From Mycobacterium bohemicum DSM 44277 (GTDB lineage: Bacteria; Actinomycetota; Actinomycetes; Mycobacteriales; Mycobacteriaceae), in NCBI RefSeq assembly GCF_001053185.1, contig NZ_CSTD01000002.1, forward strand, positions 7,577 through 71,576: DNA of 64,000 nt. Reading direction: 5' to 3'. Numbering within the stretch: position 1 is the first letter of the stretch; every line of letters begins with the position of its first letter. The position numbers and the translations under genes are program-made. Positions 30,163 to 43,915 of this stretch are shown one piece after another. The notes beneath the pieces were generated by a model that saw nothing but the letters and a program-made list of their open reading frames with translations, ran no database searches and had not been told where the DNA came from.

Positions 30163-30585
30163 CTCGGTGTTTCCCCCCTCGGTCGTGGTGCGCACGGAAA
30201 GACGTGGCACACCCTTGAAAGGGATTCTAACCGTTGCACCCGCCCATCCTATCGCTTCGCTACGGTTGGTGATGACGTTATTGGCCGCGCATCGGCGCGC
30301 CGCGGCCGCGAGCGCAACCGAGCCTTCGCAACGGTTTGGTGGTGCGGCGCGCTCCGGAGTATCCGACGACCCATGATTCCATCTGATCTGGCTCTATGTG
30401 CCTCGCTCGCCATCTCCCGCGGGGAGCTGCGCCGGGAAATCCTCGTGATGATAGAGCGCTTACCGAAGCGTTGAAACCGTTCCGGCGCGGGCCTCCAAGC
30501 GTAAACCGTTGCATTGGCACGGTTGGTGCTATACGCTACCCACCAGTAGCACGAAGAACTGCGACGCTTTGTGGAGGAACGCGAC
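30163..30585. promoter_or_regulatory. Divergent whiB6 / Rv3863-type control region with a triple 9-mer repeat
   Basis: No gene is seen in these 423 bases. The 9-mer AACCGTTGC occurs at 30229-30237 (+), 30328-30336 (- strand) and 30504-30512 (+). Two of the copies are followed by an inverted ACGGTT (30262-30267 and 30519-30524), giving AACCGT...ACGGTT pairs. TACGCT at 30532-30537 is a plausible whiB6 -10. In M. tuberculosis this region is bound by PhoP and EspR to control whiB6; which factor uses the repeat here is unknown. Confidence 0.5.
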
Positions 30586-30867
30586 ATGACCGCAACGGCC
30601 CTGTACAACATCCCGCTGGGCGTCTGCACGCAGGATCCCGATCGATGGACGACGTCCCCCGACGAGGAGGCCAAGGCGATGTGCCGGGCCTGCCCGCGAC
30701 GGTGGCAGTGCGCGCGTGACGCCGTCGAGTCGGCGGGTGCGGAGGGGTTGTGGGCAGGCGTCGTCATCCCCGAAGCCGGGCGCGGACGCACCTTTGCCCT
30801 CGGCCAACTGAAATCTCTGGCCGAACGCAACGGTTACCCGGTGCGTCAGACGGCCAAGTCGGCCTGA
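30586..30867 (+). CDS. whiB6: Iron-sulfur transcription factor WhiB6
   Basis: The 93-residue WhiB protein has four cluster cysteines: one in GVCTQDPD, then C-A-C-P pattern MCRACPRRWQC (C-x2-C-x5-C). The G-L-W-A-G-V turn follows and a basic C-terminus binds DNA with SigA. In M. tuberculosis WhiB6 controls ESX-1 genes and responds to redox and NO. ATG 30586 is used because GGAGG lies 8 bases upstream; that ribosome binding site would fall inside a start at GTG 30571. The retained gene has lost its best-known targets, since ESX-1 is absent. Confidence 0.93.
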   Translation: MTATALYNIPLGVCTQDPDRWTTSPDEEAKAMCRACPRRWQCARDAVESAGAEGLWAGVVIPEAGRGRTFALGQLKSLAERNGYPVRQTAKSA

Positions 30868-30912
30868 CCCGCCACCGGGCCGCCGCTTCGAGGGGTCTGC
30901 GGCCCGGGCGGG
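30868..30912 (+). terminator. Terminator of whiB6
   Basis: Directly after the whiB6 stop, CCGGGCCGC (30875-30883) pairs with GCGGCCCGG (30899-30907), extended by CCCGC (30868-30872) with GCGGG (30908-30912) across a 2-base bulge: a 14-bp GC stem. It can also serve the convergent gene on the minus strand. Confidence 0.65.
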
Positions 30913-30990
30913 CATGAGCCGGACCCGCTGCGCCGCTTCGCTCTGCAGTCGAGCGGACGGCGGCTTCGGCCAACTTGGCAGCGCGGGAGA

Positions 30991-31479
30991 TCATTCGATC
31001 TCTCGCGCTGTTTCGTCTCCGCCCCCCCGTTCAGCGGCGGGACCGGGCTCGAACCGGAAGACGGCGAGCCGGCCCGCCAGCGCCTCGAATTCGTCGGGCG
31101 TGCCCTCGCACACCATGCCGGAGCGCTTCGCGAACGCCACACCGACCGGCACCTCCCGGGGAAAGGCCCGCAGCACCGGGCGTGCCTCCTCGGCGGTCAG
31201 TTCGACGATCCGGACCGGCCGCGACCGCCGTCCCCGGCTCAGCGTGCCGGTGCCGGCCGCCCGGGCGTTCGCCGCCCAGTCGGCGCCCGGGTAACCGGCG
31301 ACGACGTAGAGGCCGCCCTGGAATTCGAAGGGCGTCATGGGCGTGCTGCGCGGCCGGCCGGACTTGCGCCCCGGCACGGTCAGCACCATCGCGGGTCCGG
31401 TCGGGATCCCGAGCCGTTGCACGGCCATCATCAATTTGTTCATCGGCTTGAGGCAGCGCGGCGGGCGGGGTTCGGACAC
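30991..31479 (-). CDS. Deazaflavin (F420)-dependent nitroreductase family protein, Ddn-like
   Basis: The 162-residue split-barrel protein of the DUF385/Ddn family has typical motifs near the start of the fold: VLTVPGRKSGRPRSTPM, then LYVVAGYPGADWAANARA. These bind the deazaflavin F420 phosphate. Family members reduce quinones or nitro compounds with F420H2. The usual N-terminal helix is short (MNKLMMAVQRLG), so the soluble or membrane-associated state is uncertain. It is convergent with whiB6 and close to the NmrA-like remnant. Confidence 0.8.
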   Translation of the reverse strand: MSEPRPPRCLKPMNKLMMAVQRLGIPTGPAMVLTVPGRKSGRPRSTPMTPFEFQGGLYVVAGYPGADWAANARAAGTGTLSRGRRSRPVRIVELTAEEARPVLRAFPREVPVGVAFAKRSGMVCEGTPDEFEALAGRLAVFRFEPGPAAERGGGDETAREIE

Positions 31480-31489
31480 GGCGGCTCTC

Positions 31490-31960
31490 CTAGGTGCTCG
31501 CGGTGAACAGGTCGCGGTGCTCGGCGACCCACTGGCCGAACGGGACGGCGGGACGGCCGAGGATCTTCTCCACGTCGTGGGTGCCGCGGGCGCGCCCTTC
31601 GAGCGCCTGGCGCAGCATCGCGAGACAGGCGTCGGCGAATTCGGTGGTGAAACCCAGGCCGACGAACCCCTGGCGCGCCATGTCGTCCGGTATCTCGCGA
31701 TACCGCAGCGGTCGATCCAGCACGGCCGCGATGACCTCGACGAGCCCGGCGTTGCTCAACGACGGCGGCCGGTCAGGGGAATCCGCTGCGCCACAAGGTC
31801 TTCGGTGAGCAGCGCGACCGGCCACCACGTCTCCGGCCCGGATCTGGGCGGCCACATGCCGGCGAAGTTCGACCGCCCGGACGTGGGCTCCCGCGGCGGC
31901 GCGTTCGGCGAACAGGGGGCGCCCGACGTCGCCGGTGGCGCCGGTTACGAGGATCGTCAT
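31490..31960 (-). pseudogene. NmrA-like NAD(P)-binding protein remnant
   Basis: A strong ribosome binding site (AAGGAG) precedes ATG 31960 and the Rossmann start MTILVTGATGDVGRPLF. The C-terminal 75 residues (LDRPLRYREIPDDMARQG to WVAEHRDLF) are typical of the family. Only about 156 codons remain against an expected 270-290: most of the substrate domain is missing. In the middle, alternative frames carry family-like text (VALLTEDLVAQRIPLTG), so there is also a frameshift. It is read as a decayed gene rather than a working short enzyme. Confidence 0.7.
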
Positions 31961-32069
31961 GGTGTCTCCTTCGGCGAGTTCTGCGACCGCTATCAAGGAC
32001 GGCACCGAAGGTGGGAAAGTTACAGCCGTAAATGCGTAACTTTTCGCGGCACCGGATCGTCGAAGGTTC

Positions 32070-32948
32070 ATGGATCACTCGCAGTCACCGCCCGACCGCG
32101 TCGGCGAGGCCTGGCGCCGCCACCACGCGTACCTGGTCAACCTCGCCTATCAGATGCTGGGCGATGTCGGGCACGCCGAAGACGTTGCGCAGGAAGCCTT
32201 TCTGCGGCTGTCCCGAGCCGATGTCGGCGACATCGACGACGTCCGGGGATGGTTGACCGTGGTGGCCAGCCGGCTGTGCCTGGATCACCTGGGCTCGGCC
32301 CGCGCCCGCTACGAGAGGCCGGGCGACATCGGCGAGCGGGCCGCCCCGCAGCGGCTCGACCCGGCCGACCGGGTCACGCTGGACGGCGAGATCCGCACCG
32401 CGCTGCTCGAGGTGTTGCGCAGGCTGAGCCCCGGTGAACGCGTGGCTTTCGTGCTGCACGACGTGTTCGGGGTCCCCTTCGACGGGATCGCCCGCATTGT
32501 GGGCCGCCCGGCCGGCACCTGCCGGCAGCTGGCCCGGCGTGCGCGGACGAAATGCACTGCCGCGCAACCCAAGTTGACCGACGTGACGTCGGCCGAGCAC
32601 CAGCTGGTCACCGAGAAATTCACCACCGCCTGCGCCAACGGCGACATCGCCGGACTGACCGCGGTGCTCGACCCGACGGTGTGGGGCGTGGGTACGGTCC
32701 TCGCCGACCCCCCGCCCCCGCCGCAGGTCAACCACGGACCGCACGCGGTGGCGACCAACCTGCTGCGCTACCTGGGCCCGGACGTGACCCTGGTGAGCGG
32801 TCCCGCCGGACGGGTTCTGGCGTTCGCCGACCGGCGGCTGTTCGCCGCGATCACGCTGACGATCCGCGGCGGCCTGGTGGCCAAGATCGAGGCGGTCGCC
32901 GACCCCGTGGCCCGCGCCGGCCTGACCCCGGCGGTCGAACCCGACTAG
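32070..32948 (+). CDS. ECF sigma factor with SnoaL-like C-terminal domain (SigI/SigJ-like)
   Basis: The 292-residue sigma factor has region 2 (YLVNLAYQMLGDVGHAEDVAQEAFLRL), region 4 (VAFVLHDVFGVPFDGIARIVGRPAGTCRQLARRA) and, from residue 170, a SnoaL/NTF2-like domain (LVTEKFTTACANGDIAGL) that in this ECF group controls activity in place of an anti-sigma factor. It is closest by eye to M. tuberculosis SigI. ATG 32070 lies next to the divergent NmrA-like remnant; divergent oxidoreductase targets are common for this group. Its 3' end overlaps the convergent ATPase gene by 4 bases. Confidence 0.85.
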   Translation: MDHSQSPPDRVGEAWRRHHAYLVNLAYQMLGDVGHAEDVAQEAFLRLSRADVGDIDDVRGWLTVVASRLCLDHLGSARARYERPGDIGERAAPQRLDPADRVTLDGEIRTALLEVLRRLSPGERVAFVLHDVFGVPFDGIARIVGRPAGTCRQLARRARTKCTAAQPKLTDVTSAEHQLVTEKFTTACANGDIAGLTAVLDPTVWGVGTVLADPPPPPQVNHGPHAVATNLLRYLGPDVTLVSGPAGRVLAFADRRLFAAITLTIRGGLVAKIEAVADPVARAGLTPAVEPD

Positions 32949-33997
32949 CGCCCTTCGCCTCTCGGCCGGCGCTCGCGGGTGCGGTCCGGGCGCGCCGCGA
33001 AGTACCGGGCGACGATTGCGGTCGCCTGCAGGAACTTTCGCCGCGTCGCCGGGGCCATCTCCCGGCGGACGTCGATGACACCGCCGGGCCGCAGATGGGG
33101 ATCGAACGGCACCTCGACGACGGGCTGGCCGTGGTCGATGAACTCCCGGGCCAGCAGGCTCCTGGTGCGTTTGTCGGCGTGCCCGTCGGAGTCGTTGAGC
33201 ACCACGATGGTGTTCTGCAACAGTGTCGTCAGGCCCTGGTCGGCCAGCCACTCCATCGTGCGCGCGGCGGCCGACGCGCCGTCGGCCCACGGCGAGGAAA
33301 CCACGATCAGCGCGTCGAGGTCACGCAGCACCTCCTGGGTGACCGGCGCGTCCATCGTCGAGCCGCAGTCGATGACCGAGATGGTGAAATGCCGGTCGAG
33401 CCGCAGGGCCGCCTCCCGGTAGATCGCGGAATCGAGCACGCGGCGCGGGCCGGACGCCGGTTCGCCGCCCAGCACGTACAGGCCGGCGGAATTGCGACCC
33501 AGCCGCCCGACCACGTCCCCGAACGACCGCAGGTTCTTGTCGGCGGTGAGCTCCCAGAACGAGGCGGTCGACGCCGGGTCGATCCGGCTGCTCAACCGCC
33601 CGAAGGCCGTGTCGGCGTCGATCGCCACGACGTGGTCCTGCCTGCGCAACTCCGCGAACAGCGAGCCGACGGTCGCGGCCACCGACGTCTTGCCGACGCC
33701 GCCCTTGCCCAGCACACCGACCTTGTAGTTGCCGTGCAGGGCGGTCCGGATGACCGCCACGTCCTCCGCCTCCTGCCGCTGGGTCGCCGACGGGCCGAGT
33801 TTGACCAGGCCGAAGGTGGCCAGCCACACCCAGCGTCGCCAGCCGCGCTCCGGGGGAGGTTCGGCCGCGAAGGCGGGCGCCGGCGCGGGCGGGCCGTCGG
33901 TCCGGGGGACCGGTGGCGCGGCGGAGCGCGGCGGGGTCGAGCCCGCTGCTTGGGCGCGGCCCCGTCGGGGCCGCTCGTAACGGCTGGCGGAGAACAT
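32945..33997 (-). CDS. MinD/ParA-like ATPase with proline-rich N-terminus (Rv3860-like)
   Basis: A 350-residue protein: a Pro/Arg-rich tail of about 60 residues, then a SIMIBI ATPase with canonical deviant Walker [12 protein letters not shown], switch [11 protein letters not shown] and Walker B-like VIDCGSTMD. It ends with [15 protein letters not shown], the same signature as the ESX-2 ATPase at 19.1 kb, so both belong to the EspI-like group. Unlike that paralogue, the catalytic P-loop lysine is present. It corresponds to Rv3860, divergent from gltB with only 23 bases between the starts. The role may be in ESX regulation; not proven. Confidence 0.82.
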   Translation of the reverse strand: MFSASRYERPRRGRAQAAGSTPPRSAAPPVPRTDGPPAPAPAFAAEPPPERGWRRWVWLATFGLVKLGPSATQRQEAEDVAVIRTALHGNYKVGVLGKGGVGKTSVAATVGSLFAELRRQDHVVAIDADTAFGRLSSRIDPASTASFWELTADKNLRSFGDVVGRLGRNSAGLYVLGGEPASGPRRVLDSAIYREAALRLDRHFTISVIDCGSTMDAPVTQEVLRDLDALIVVSSPWADGASAAARTMEWLADQGLTTLLQNTIVVLNDSDGHADKRTRSLLAREFIDHGQPVVEVPFDPHLRPGGVIDVRREMAPATRRKFLQATAIVARYFAARPDRTRERRPRGEGR

Positions 33998-34020
33998 CCT
34001 GTGTGAAGGGTCAGGTGCAT

Positions 34021-38596
<4,576 letters not shown>

Positions 38597-38604
<8 letters not shown>

Positions 38605-40051
38605 TCAGACCGGCTTCCTCAAATACACCCACCGGGAGCTGCCGAAGCGGCGGCCCGTCCCGCTGCGGTTGCGCGACTGGAACGAGGTCTACGAAGACTT
38701 CGACGAGGAGACCCTGCGCCAGCAGGCCACCCGCTGCATGGACTGCGGGATCCCGTTCTGCCACAACGGTTGTCCACTGGGCAACCTGATCCCGGAATGG
38801 AATGACCTGGTGCGCAGGGGGCGCTGGCGCGATGCGATCGAGCGCCTGCACGCCACCAACAACTTCCCGGACTTCACCGGCCGGTTGTGTCCGGCGCCGT
38901 GCGAGCCGGCCTGTGTGCTCGGGATCAACCAGGACCCGGTGACGATCAAGCAGGTCGAGCTGGAGATCATCGACCACGCCTTCGACCAGGGCCTGGTGGT
39001 GCCGCTACCCCCGGACAAGCTGACCGGAAAGACCGTCGCGGTGGTGGGTTCCGGGCCGGCCGGCCTGGCCGCCGCGCAGCAGCTGACCCGCGCCGGTCAC
39101 AGCGTGACCGTGTTCGAGCGGGCCGACCGCATCGGCGGGCTGCTGCGCTACGGCATCCCGGAATTCAAGATGGAAAAGCGGGTGCTCGACCGGCGCCTGG
39201 AGCAGATGCGGGCCGAGGGCACCGAATTCCGCACCGGCGTGAACGTCGGGGTCGACATCACCGCCGACCGGCTGCGCGAAGACTTCGACGCGGTCGTGCT
39301 GGCCGGCGGCGCCACCGCGTGGCGCGACCTGCCGATCCCGGGTCGCGACCTGGACGGCATCCACCAGGCGATGGAGTTCCTGCCGTGGGGCAACCGGCAG
39401 GCGCTGGGCGAGCTGGACGGGCCGCCGCCGCTGAACGCCGAGGGCAAGAAGGTGGTCATCATCGGCGGCGGCGACACCGGGGCCGACTGCCTGGGCACCG
39501 TGCACCGCCAGGGCGCGGTGTCCGTGCACCAGTTCGAGATCATGCCGCGCCCGCCGGAGACGCGCGCGCCGTCGACCCCGTGGCCGACCTACCCGCTGAT
39601 GTATCGCGTCTCGTCGGCGCACGAAGAGGGCGGCGAGCGGGTCTTCTCGGTGAACACCGAGGAGTTCGTCGGCAAGGACGGCCACGTGACGGCGCTCAGG
39701 GCGCACGAGGTCGAGATGCAGGACGGCAAGTTCGTCAAGGTCGAGGGTTCGGAGTTCGAGCTGGAGGCCGACCTGGTGCTTTTGGCGATGGGCTTCGTCG
39801 GCCCGGAGCCCGAAGGCCTGCTGACCGACCTCGGGGTCAAGCTGACCGACCGGGGCAACGTCGCCCGCGGCGCCGACTTCGACGCGTCGGTGCCCGGCGT
39901 CTTCGTCGCCGGCGACATAGGCCGGGGCCAGTCGCTGATCGTCTGGGCGATAGCTGAGGGCCGGGCCGCGGCGGCGGCCGTGGACCGGTACCTGATGGGC
40001 GCCACCGCCCTGCCGGCGCCGGTCAAGCCCACCGCCGCACCCCTCCAATAG
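38597..40051 (+). CDS. gltD: Glutamate synthase small subunit
   Basis: The 484-residue beta subunit supplies electrons from NADPH to GltB. N-terminal cysteines for two 4Fe-4S clusters lie in [17 protein letters not shown] and [11 protein letters not shown]. The FAD Rossmann motif is [15 protein letters not shown], and an NADPH motif [14 protein letters not shown] follows near residue 290. Start ATG lies inside the end of gltB, so translation is coupled. Downstream is a non-coding stretch with a small possible gene. Confidence 0.96.
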
Positions 40052-40199
40052 TCACACCAGTCACACCAGAAACACGCCGGTGCGCGCGCGGCGAGTCTGC
40101 GATAGTTTGCCGAACCGCGGGTGTCTAATGGACCGCTGTGGGCTTCACGCCACAGAGGCCCCGGCTGAGTAGAACGTCGCAGGAGTGGTCACTTTGCAT

Positions 40200-40334
40200 A
40201 TGAATCCATTACCTCGATCGCGGGTGGGGCGAAAGGCCTGGTCATGGTTCCGCCATCCGGTAAAGAGCCGCGAGTTTCCCGCCAAGCACGAACGCCTGAT
40301 CACCGCCGAGGAGTTGCTGCTGTTCGGGGTGTAG
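40200..40334 (+). CDS. Possible small basic protein, 44 residues
   Basis: An ATG at 40200 opens a frame to a TAG at 40332. The product starts MNPLPRSRVGRKAWSWFRHP and ends ITAEELLLFGV: a basic first half and acidic helical end. In-frame GTG 40185 is an alternative start and AGGAG lies just upstream. It sits after gltD where M. tuberculosis has the short Rv3857c. The codon choice looks coding, but no family is recognised and no function is claimed. Confidence 0.45.
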   Translation: MNPLPRSRVGRKAWSWFRHPVKSREFPAKHERLITAEELLLFGV

Positions 40335-40428
40335 GCGCCCGGTTCGGCCGGTTGGGGGTTCATCAAACGGTCCGCTTGAGTTTGCCGGCGCGGATCCGAG
40401 CGAATTAACCGCTGGAAGTTCCGGCGGG

Positions 40429-41280
40429 TTAGCCGTGGTACAGGCCGGAATCCACGATCGCGTTCGCCAACGGTTCCAGGACGGCGGGGTCGTGGGGCGG
40501 GGCGATGTAGACGATGCCCAGGTCCAAGCCCTCGGCGGCCAACCCGGTGGCGGTCTCGATGACCTGGTCGTAGTTGCGGTCCGGGCCGAGGCCGAGGTGG
40601 GCCGACAGGGTGATCTCCTTCGGGTCGCGCCCGATGTCCGCGCACCGTGCGGCGAGCACGTCGCGCTTGCGGGCGAACTCCTCGGGGGTGCCGCCGGCGA
40701 AGTTCCAGTGCTGGGCGTACCGCGCGGTGATCGGCAGCGTCCGTTTCTCCCCGCTGCCGCCGATGCAGATCGGCGGGTGCGGCCGCTGCGGACCCTTGGG
40801 CTCGTTGCGGGCCCCCTTGAGCTGGTAGTACTGGCCGTCGAAGTCCGTGGTCTCCCGGCTGAGCAGGCTGATCAGCACCTGGCACGCCTCCTCGAACCGG
40901 TCGAATCGTTCCCGGATGCTGCCGAGCTCGATGCCGTAGGCGCCCGACTCCTCCTCGTTCCAGCCCGCGCCGATCCCGAGCTCGAGCCGGCCGCCGGAAA
41001 TGATGTCGAGCGCCGCGGCCATGTTGGCCAGCACGGCCGGGTGGCGGTAGTGGATCCCGGTGACCAGCGTGCCCAGCCGCAACCGATTGGTGGCCTGGGC
41101 CAGGGCGGTGAGCGTCGTCCAACCCTCCAGGCAGGGCCCGCTGCTGTCGGAAAAGATCGGATAGAAATGGTCGAACGTCCAGCCGGACTCGTACACGTCG
41201 ATGTCGTCGGCGGCTTGCCAGACGGCGAGCATGTCCGGCCAGGTCGTGTTCTGGGGGGAAGTCTTGAAGGCGAATCGCAT
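40429..41280 (-). CDS. LLM-class F420-dependent oxidoreductase
   Basis: The 283-residue luciferase-like TIM-barrel flavoenzyme has typical features: an N-terminal strand RFAFKT, LRLGTLVTGIHYRHPAVLAN, LELGIGAGWNEEES and PICIGGSGEKRTLPI. It probably uses F420 as mycobacterial LLM enzymes do; the substrate is unknown. No equivalent is remembered at this place in M. tuberculosis (between Rv3857c and Rv3856c), so it may be an insertion or a loss elsewhere. It is divergent from a membrane-protein gene 51 bases away. Confidence 0.87.
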   Translation of the reverse strand: MRFAFKTSPQNTTWPDMLAVWQAADDIDVYESGWTFDHFYPIFSDSSGPCLEGWTTLTALAQATNRLRLGTLVTGIHYRHPAVLANMAAALDIISGGRLELGIGAGWNEEESGAYGIELGSIRERFDRFEEACQVLISLLSRETTDFDGQYYQLKGARNEPKGPQRPHPPICIGGSGEKRTLPITARYAQHWNFAGGTPEEFARKRDVLAARCADIGRDPKEITLSAHLGLGPDRNYDQVIETATGLAAEGLDLGIVYIAPPHDPAVLEPLANAIVDSGLYHG

Positions 41281-41331
41281 GGAACCGACGTTAGCCGAAC
41301 ATTATTAAGCGCAACTAAACTCGGACGGGCG

Positions 41332-41772
41332 ATGACTTCCTCCTGCGGCGCGCTCGGGCTCGACACCAAGCTGACCCTGCTGGCGGCCGGGCTCATCTTC
41401 CTGCTCGCGCTTGCCCTCGGTGTGTGGAAGTACCGGCAGATCCTGGCCGCCGACGACCACCGCGCGCACCCCTACGTCGACATCGCACATCGGGCGGCGT
41501 TGCTCTACGCGTTCGCGACCCTGCTGATCGCCGTCTTCGTCGGGCTCAGCGCCTGGCCGGTCTGGATCAACCTGACCGCGGCGGCCGTCGTCGTCTTCTT
41601 CTTCCTGGCCGCGATCCTGAGTTACGTGGTCCACGGGGCCCGCCGCGACACCGTCAACCAGTTCGACCACCCGGATCGCGGCACCGCGGTGGGGATGGCC
41701 CTGCTCATCGCCGGCGAGATCGGCGGGTTCGGGGTGATCCTCGCCGGCTTCGTCGCCGGGCAGCTGCTGTGA
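41332..41772 (+). CDS. Four-helix integral membrane protein
   Basis: The 146-residue protein has four hydrophobic segments: TLLAAGLIFLLALALGV, LLYAFATLLIAVFVGLSAW, VVVFFFLAAILSYVVHG and MALLIAGEIGGFGVILAGFV. Conserved-looking polar residues lie in HRAHPYVDIAHRAALLY. No ribosome binding site is obvious before ATG 41332, and TTAAG/AACTAAACT upstream may hold a promoter. It is 16 bases before the PHP gene, probably cotranscribed. No function is known. Confidence 0.7.
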   Translation: MTSSCGALGLDTKLTLLAAGLIFLLALALGVWKYRQILAADDHRAHPYVDIAHRAALLYAFATLLIAVFVGLSAWPVWINLTAAAVVVFFFLAAILSYVVHGARRDTVNQFDHPDRGTAVGMALLIAGEIGGFGVILAGFVAGQLL

Positions 41773-41788
41773 TCGGCAGACTGGAGCC

Positions 41789-42799
41789 ATGGATCCGGTA
41801 GCGGCGCTTCGGCAGATCGCCTACTACAAGGACCGCAGCCGCCACGACCCCCGGCGCGTGATGGCCTACCGCAACGCCGCCGACATCATCGAGGGCCTCG
41901 ACGACGCCACCCGGGACCGGCACGGCCAGGCCAACAGCTGGCAGTCACTGCCGGGCATCGGGCCCAAGACCGCCAAGGTGATCGACCAGGCGTGGTCGGG
42001 TCGCGAGCCGGACCTGCTGGCCGAATTGCGTTCGGCCGCGGAGGATCTCGGCGGTGGCGACATCCGGTCCGCGCTGCGCGGGGACCTGCACCTGCATTCG
42101 AACTGGTCGGACGGGTCGGCACCGATCGACGAGATGATGGCCACCGCGGCCACGCTCGGCCACGAGTACTGTGCGCTGACCGACCACTCGCCGCGGCTGA
42201 CGATCGCCCATGGCCTGTCTCCCGAGCGGCTGCGCAGCCAGCTCGATGTCATCGACGGGCTGCGCGAGCGGTTCGCGCCGATGCGCATCCTCACCGGGAT
42301 AGAGGTCGACATCCTCGAGGACGGCAGCCTGGACCAGGAACCCGACCTCTTGGAGCGCCTCGACGTGGTGGTCGCCAGCGTGCATTCGAAGCTGTCCATG
42401 GATGCGGCGGCGATGACGCGGCGCATGGTGCGCGCGGTCTCCAACCCGCACGCCGACGTGCTCGGCCACTGCACCGGGCGGCTGGTGTCCGGCAACCGCG
42501 GCATCCGGCCGGAGTCGAAGTTCGACGCCGAGGCCGTGTTCACCGCCTGCCGCGAGCACGGCACCGCCGTGGAGATCAACTCGCGTCCCGAGCGCCGCGA
42601 CCCGCCGACGCGCCTGCTGAACCTGGCGCTGGAGATCGGCTGCGTGTTCAGCATCGACACCGACGCGCACGCCCCGGGCCAGCTCGATTTTCTCGGCTAC
42701 GGCGCCCAGCGTGCCGTGGACGCCGGTGTTCCCGCCGACCGGATCGTCAACACCTGGCCGGTTGAGAAGCTGCTGGAGTGGACGGCGTCGGGCGGTTAG
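41789..42799 (+). CDS. PHP-domain phosphoesterase with helix-hairpin-helix (PolX C-terminal-like, Rv3856c-like)
   Basis: A 336-residue protein. Residues 1-95 resemble the 8-kDa/HhH part of PolX (SWQSLPGIGPKTAKVID). The PHP metal sites follow: DLHLHSNWSDG, LTDHSPRL, TGIEVDIL, VVASVHSKL, GHCTGR and a final SIDTDAHAPGQ. No polymerase palm is present, so the protein is a stand-alone nuclease or phosphatase candidate. It corresponds to Rv3856c. Its 3' end overlaps the convergent PE_PGRS-like gene by 53 bases. Confidence 0.87.
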   Translation: MDPVAALRQIAYYKDRSRHDPRRVMAYRNAADIIEGLDDATRDRHGQANSWQSLPGIGPKTAKVIDQAWSGREPDLLAELRSAAEDLGGGDIRSALRGDLHLHSNWSDGSAPIDEMMATAATLGHEYCALTDHSPRLTIAHGLSPERLRSQLDVIDGLRERFAPMRILTGIEVDILEDGSLDQEPDLLERLDVVVASVHSKLSMDAAAMTRRMVRAVSNPHADVLGHCTGRLVSGNRGIRPESKFDAEAVFTACREHGTAVEINSRPERRDPPTRLLNLALEIGCVFSIDTDAHAPGQLDFLGYGAQRAVDAGVPADRIVNTWPVEKLLEWTASGG

Positions 42800-43769
42800 G
42801 TGAGGCCGCGCTGTCGGTCAGCGCCCCGCCGCCGGAGCCGACGACACCGCTGCTGCCCCCGTTCCCCCCGAACTGACCGACGCGACCACCCGCGCCTCCG
42901 GTCCCGCCGGTTCCCCCCGTGCCCCGCGTTGCGCCGCCGCCGCTGCCGACCTGGCCGCCCGTACCGCCGCCACGCCCCTCGCCTGCAATGCCCCCGACCG
43001 CGCCGGCTTTCGCGGCGGCGCCGCCCCTGATACCCCCGTGGCCGGAGCCGCCATTGCCGCGATGACCGCACACCCGGCCGGCGCCGGTGCCGGCAGCCCC
43101 CGTGCTGTTGGTGCCGACCGCCCCGGAGCACCCGAGGCTGCCCGAGGCGCCGACGCGGGCGAGGCCGTTCAGCGAGACAAGTGGCGGGTTGACGCGTCCG
43201 GCTTCGGCGTCGGTGCCTTGTCCTCCCGGCCCGAGCGCGCCGGCCCTGCCGGTCCCCCCGGACGCGCCGGACCGGCCCGCGCCGTTCGAGGCAGGAGTGC
43301 CGGCCCCAGCCGCACCGCCGGCTTGGCCCTCCGCGAACTGGCCCCATAAGCCGGCGGACCCTCCGGCGCCGCCCGACTGCCCTTGTCCGCCCGATCCACT
43401 ATCGCCGCCGTCGCCGATCACCGAGGCGCCATCGCCGGCGTGCGCGGCGCCGGTGGCCCCGCCCCCGGCCGTCAAAGTATTGGCACCGGCCGCCTCCGCC
43501 GCCGCATACAGCCCTGCTCCCGACGCCAACGTCTGCGCGAATTCCTCGTGGAACTGCGTCATCTGCGCGGTGAGCGCTTGATACTCCTGGCCGTAGCCGC
43601 TGAGCACCTGGGAGACCGCCGTCGACACGCCGTCCTCGGCGGCGGCCGCCACCGAGGTGGTGGAGGGCGCCGCGACCGCATTGGCCGACCTGATGTTCGC
43701 GCTGATACCAGTCAGGTCAGACGAAGCTTTGGTGACTGTCTCAGGGGACACCTGTACGGATGACGACAA
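42747..43769 (-). CDS. PE_PGRS-like protein
   Basis: About 340 residues. Residues 1-95 form a PE domain (SSDLTGISANIRSANAV, LSGYGQEYQALTAQMTQFHEEF, GLYAAAEAAGANTL). The rest is Gly/Ala-rich with GGxGG repeats, as in PE_PGRS proteins exported by ESX-5 to the cell surface. The start is best placed at TTG 43769, which follows AAAGGAG at 6 bases; no ATG or GTG fits. The last 17 residues come from DNA that is the end of the convergent PHP gene, so the original C-terminus may be lost. PE_PGRS genes are reported as absent from M. avium, so this gene bears on species identity. Confidence 0.65.
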   Translation of the reverse strand: MSSSVQVSPETVTKASSDLTGISANIRSANAVAAPSTTSVAAAAEDGVSTAVSQVLSGYGQEYQALTAQMTQFHEEFAQTLASGAGLYAAAEAAGANTLTAGGGATGAAHAGDGASVIGDGGDSGSGGQGQSGGAGGSAGLWGQFAEGQAGGAAGAGTPASNGAGRSGASGGTGRAGALGPGGQGTDAEAGRVNPPLVSLNGLARVGASGSLGCSGAVGTNSTGAAGTGAGRVCGHRGNGGSGHGGIRGGAAAKAGAVGGIAGEGRGGGTGGQVGSGGGATRGTGGTGGTGGAGGRVGQFGGNGGSSGVVGSGGGALTDSAASPNRPTPSTPAASQPARC

Positions 43770-43915
43770 CTGCGGCTCCTTTACCACAGGCAATGGCCCC
43801 GAGCGTGCAGGGGTAGCCGAGAATTTACGCGTGTTCCGTAAATTTCGGAAGTGGTGTCTGGGGCCAATGTGACGATTGGGCCGGGAGGCCGGGCGCCGGC
43901 GGATCGGGCGGTGGC

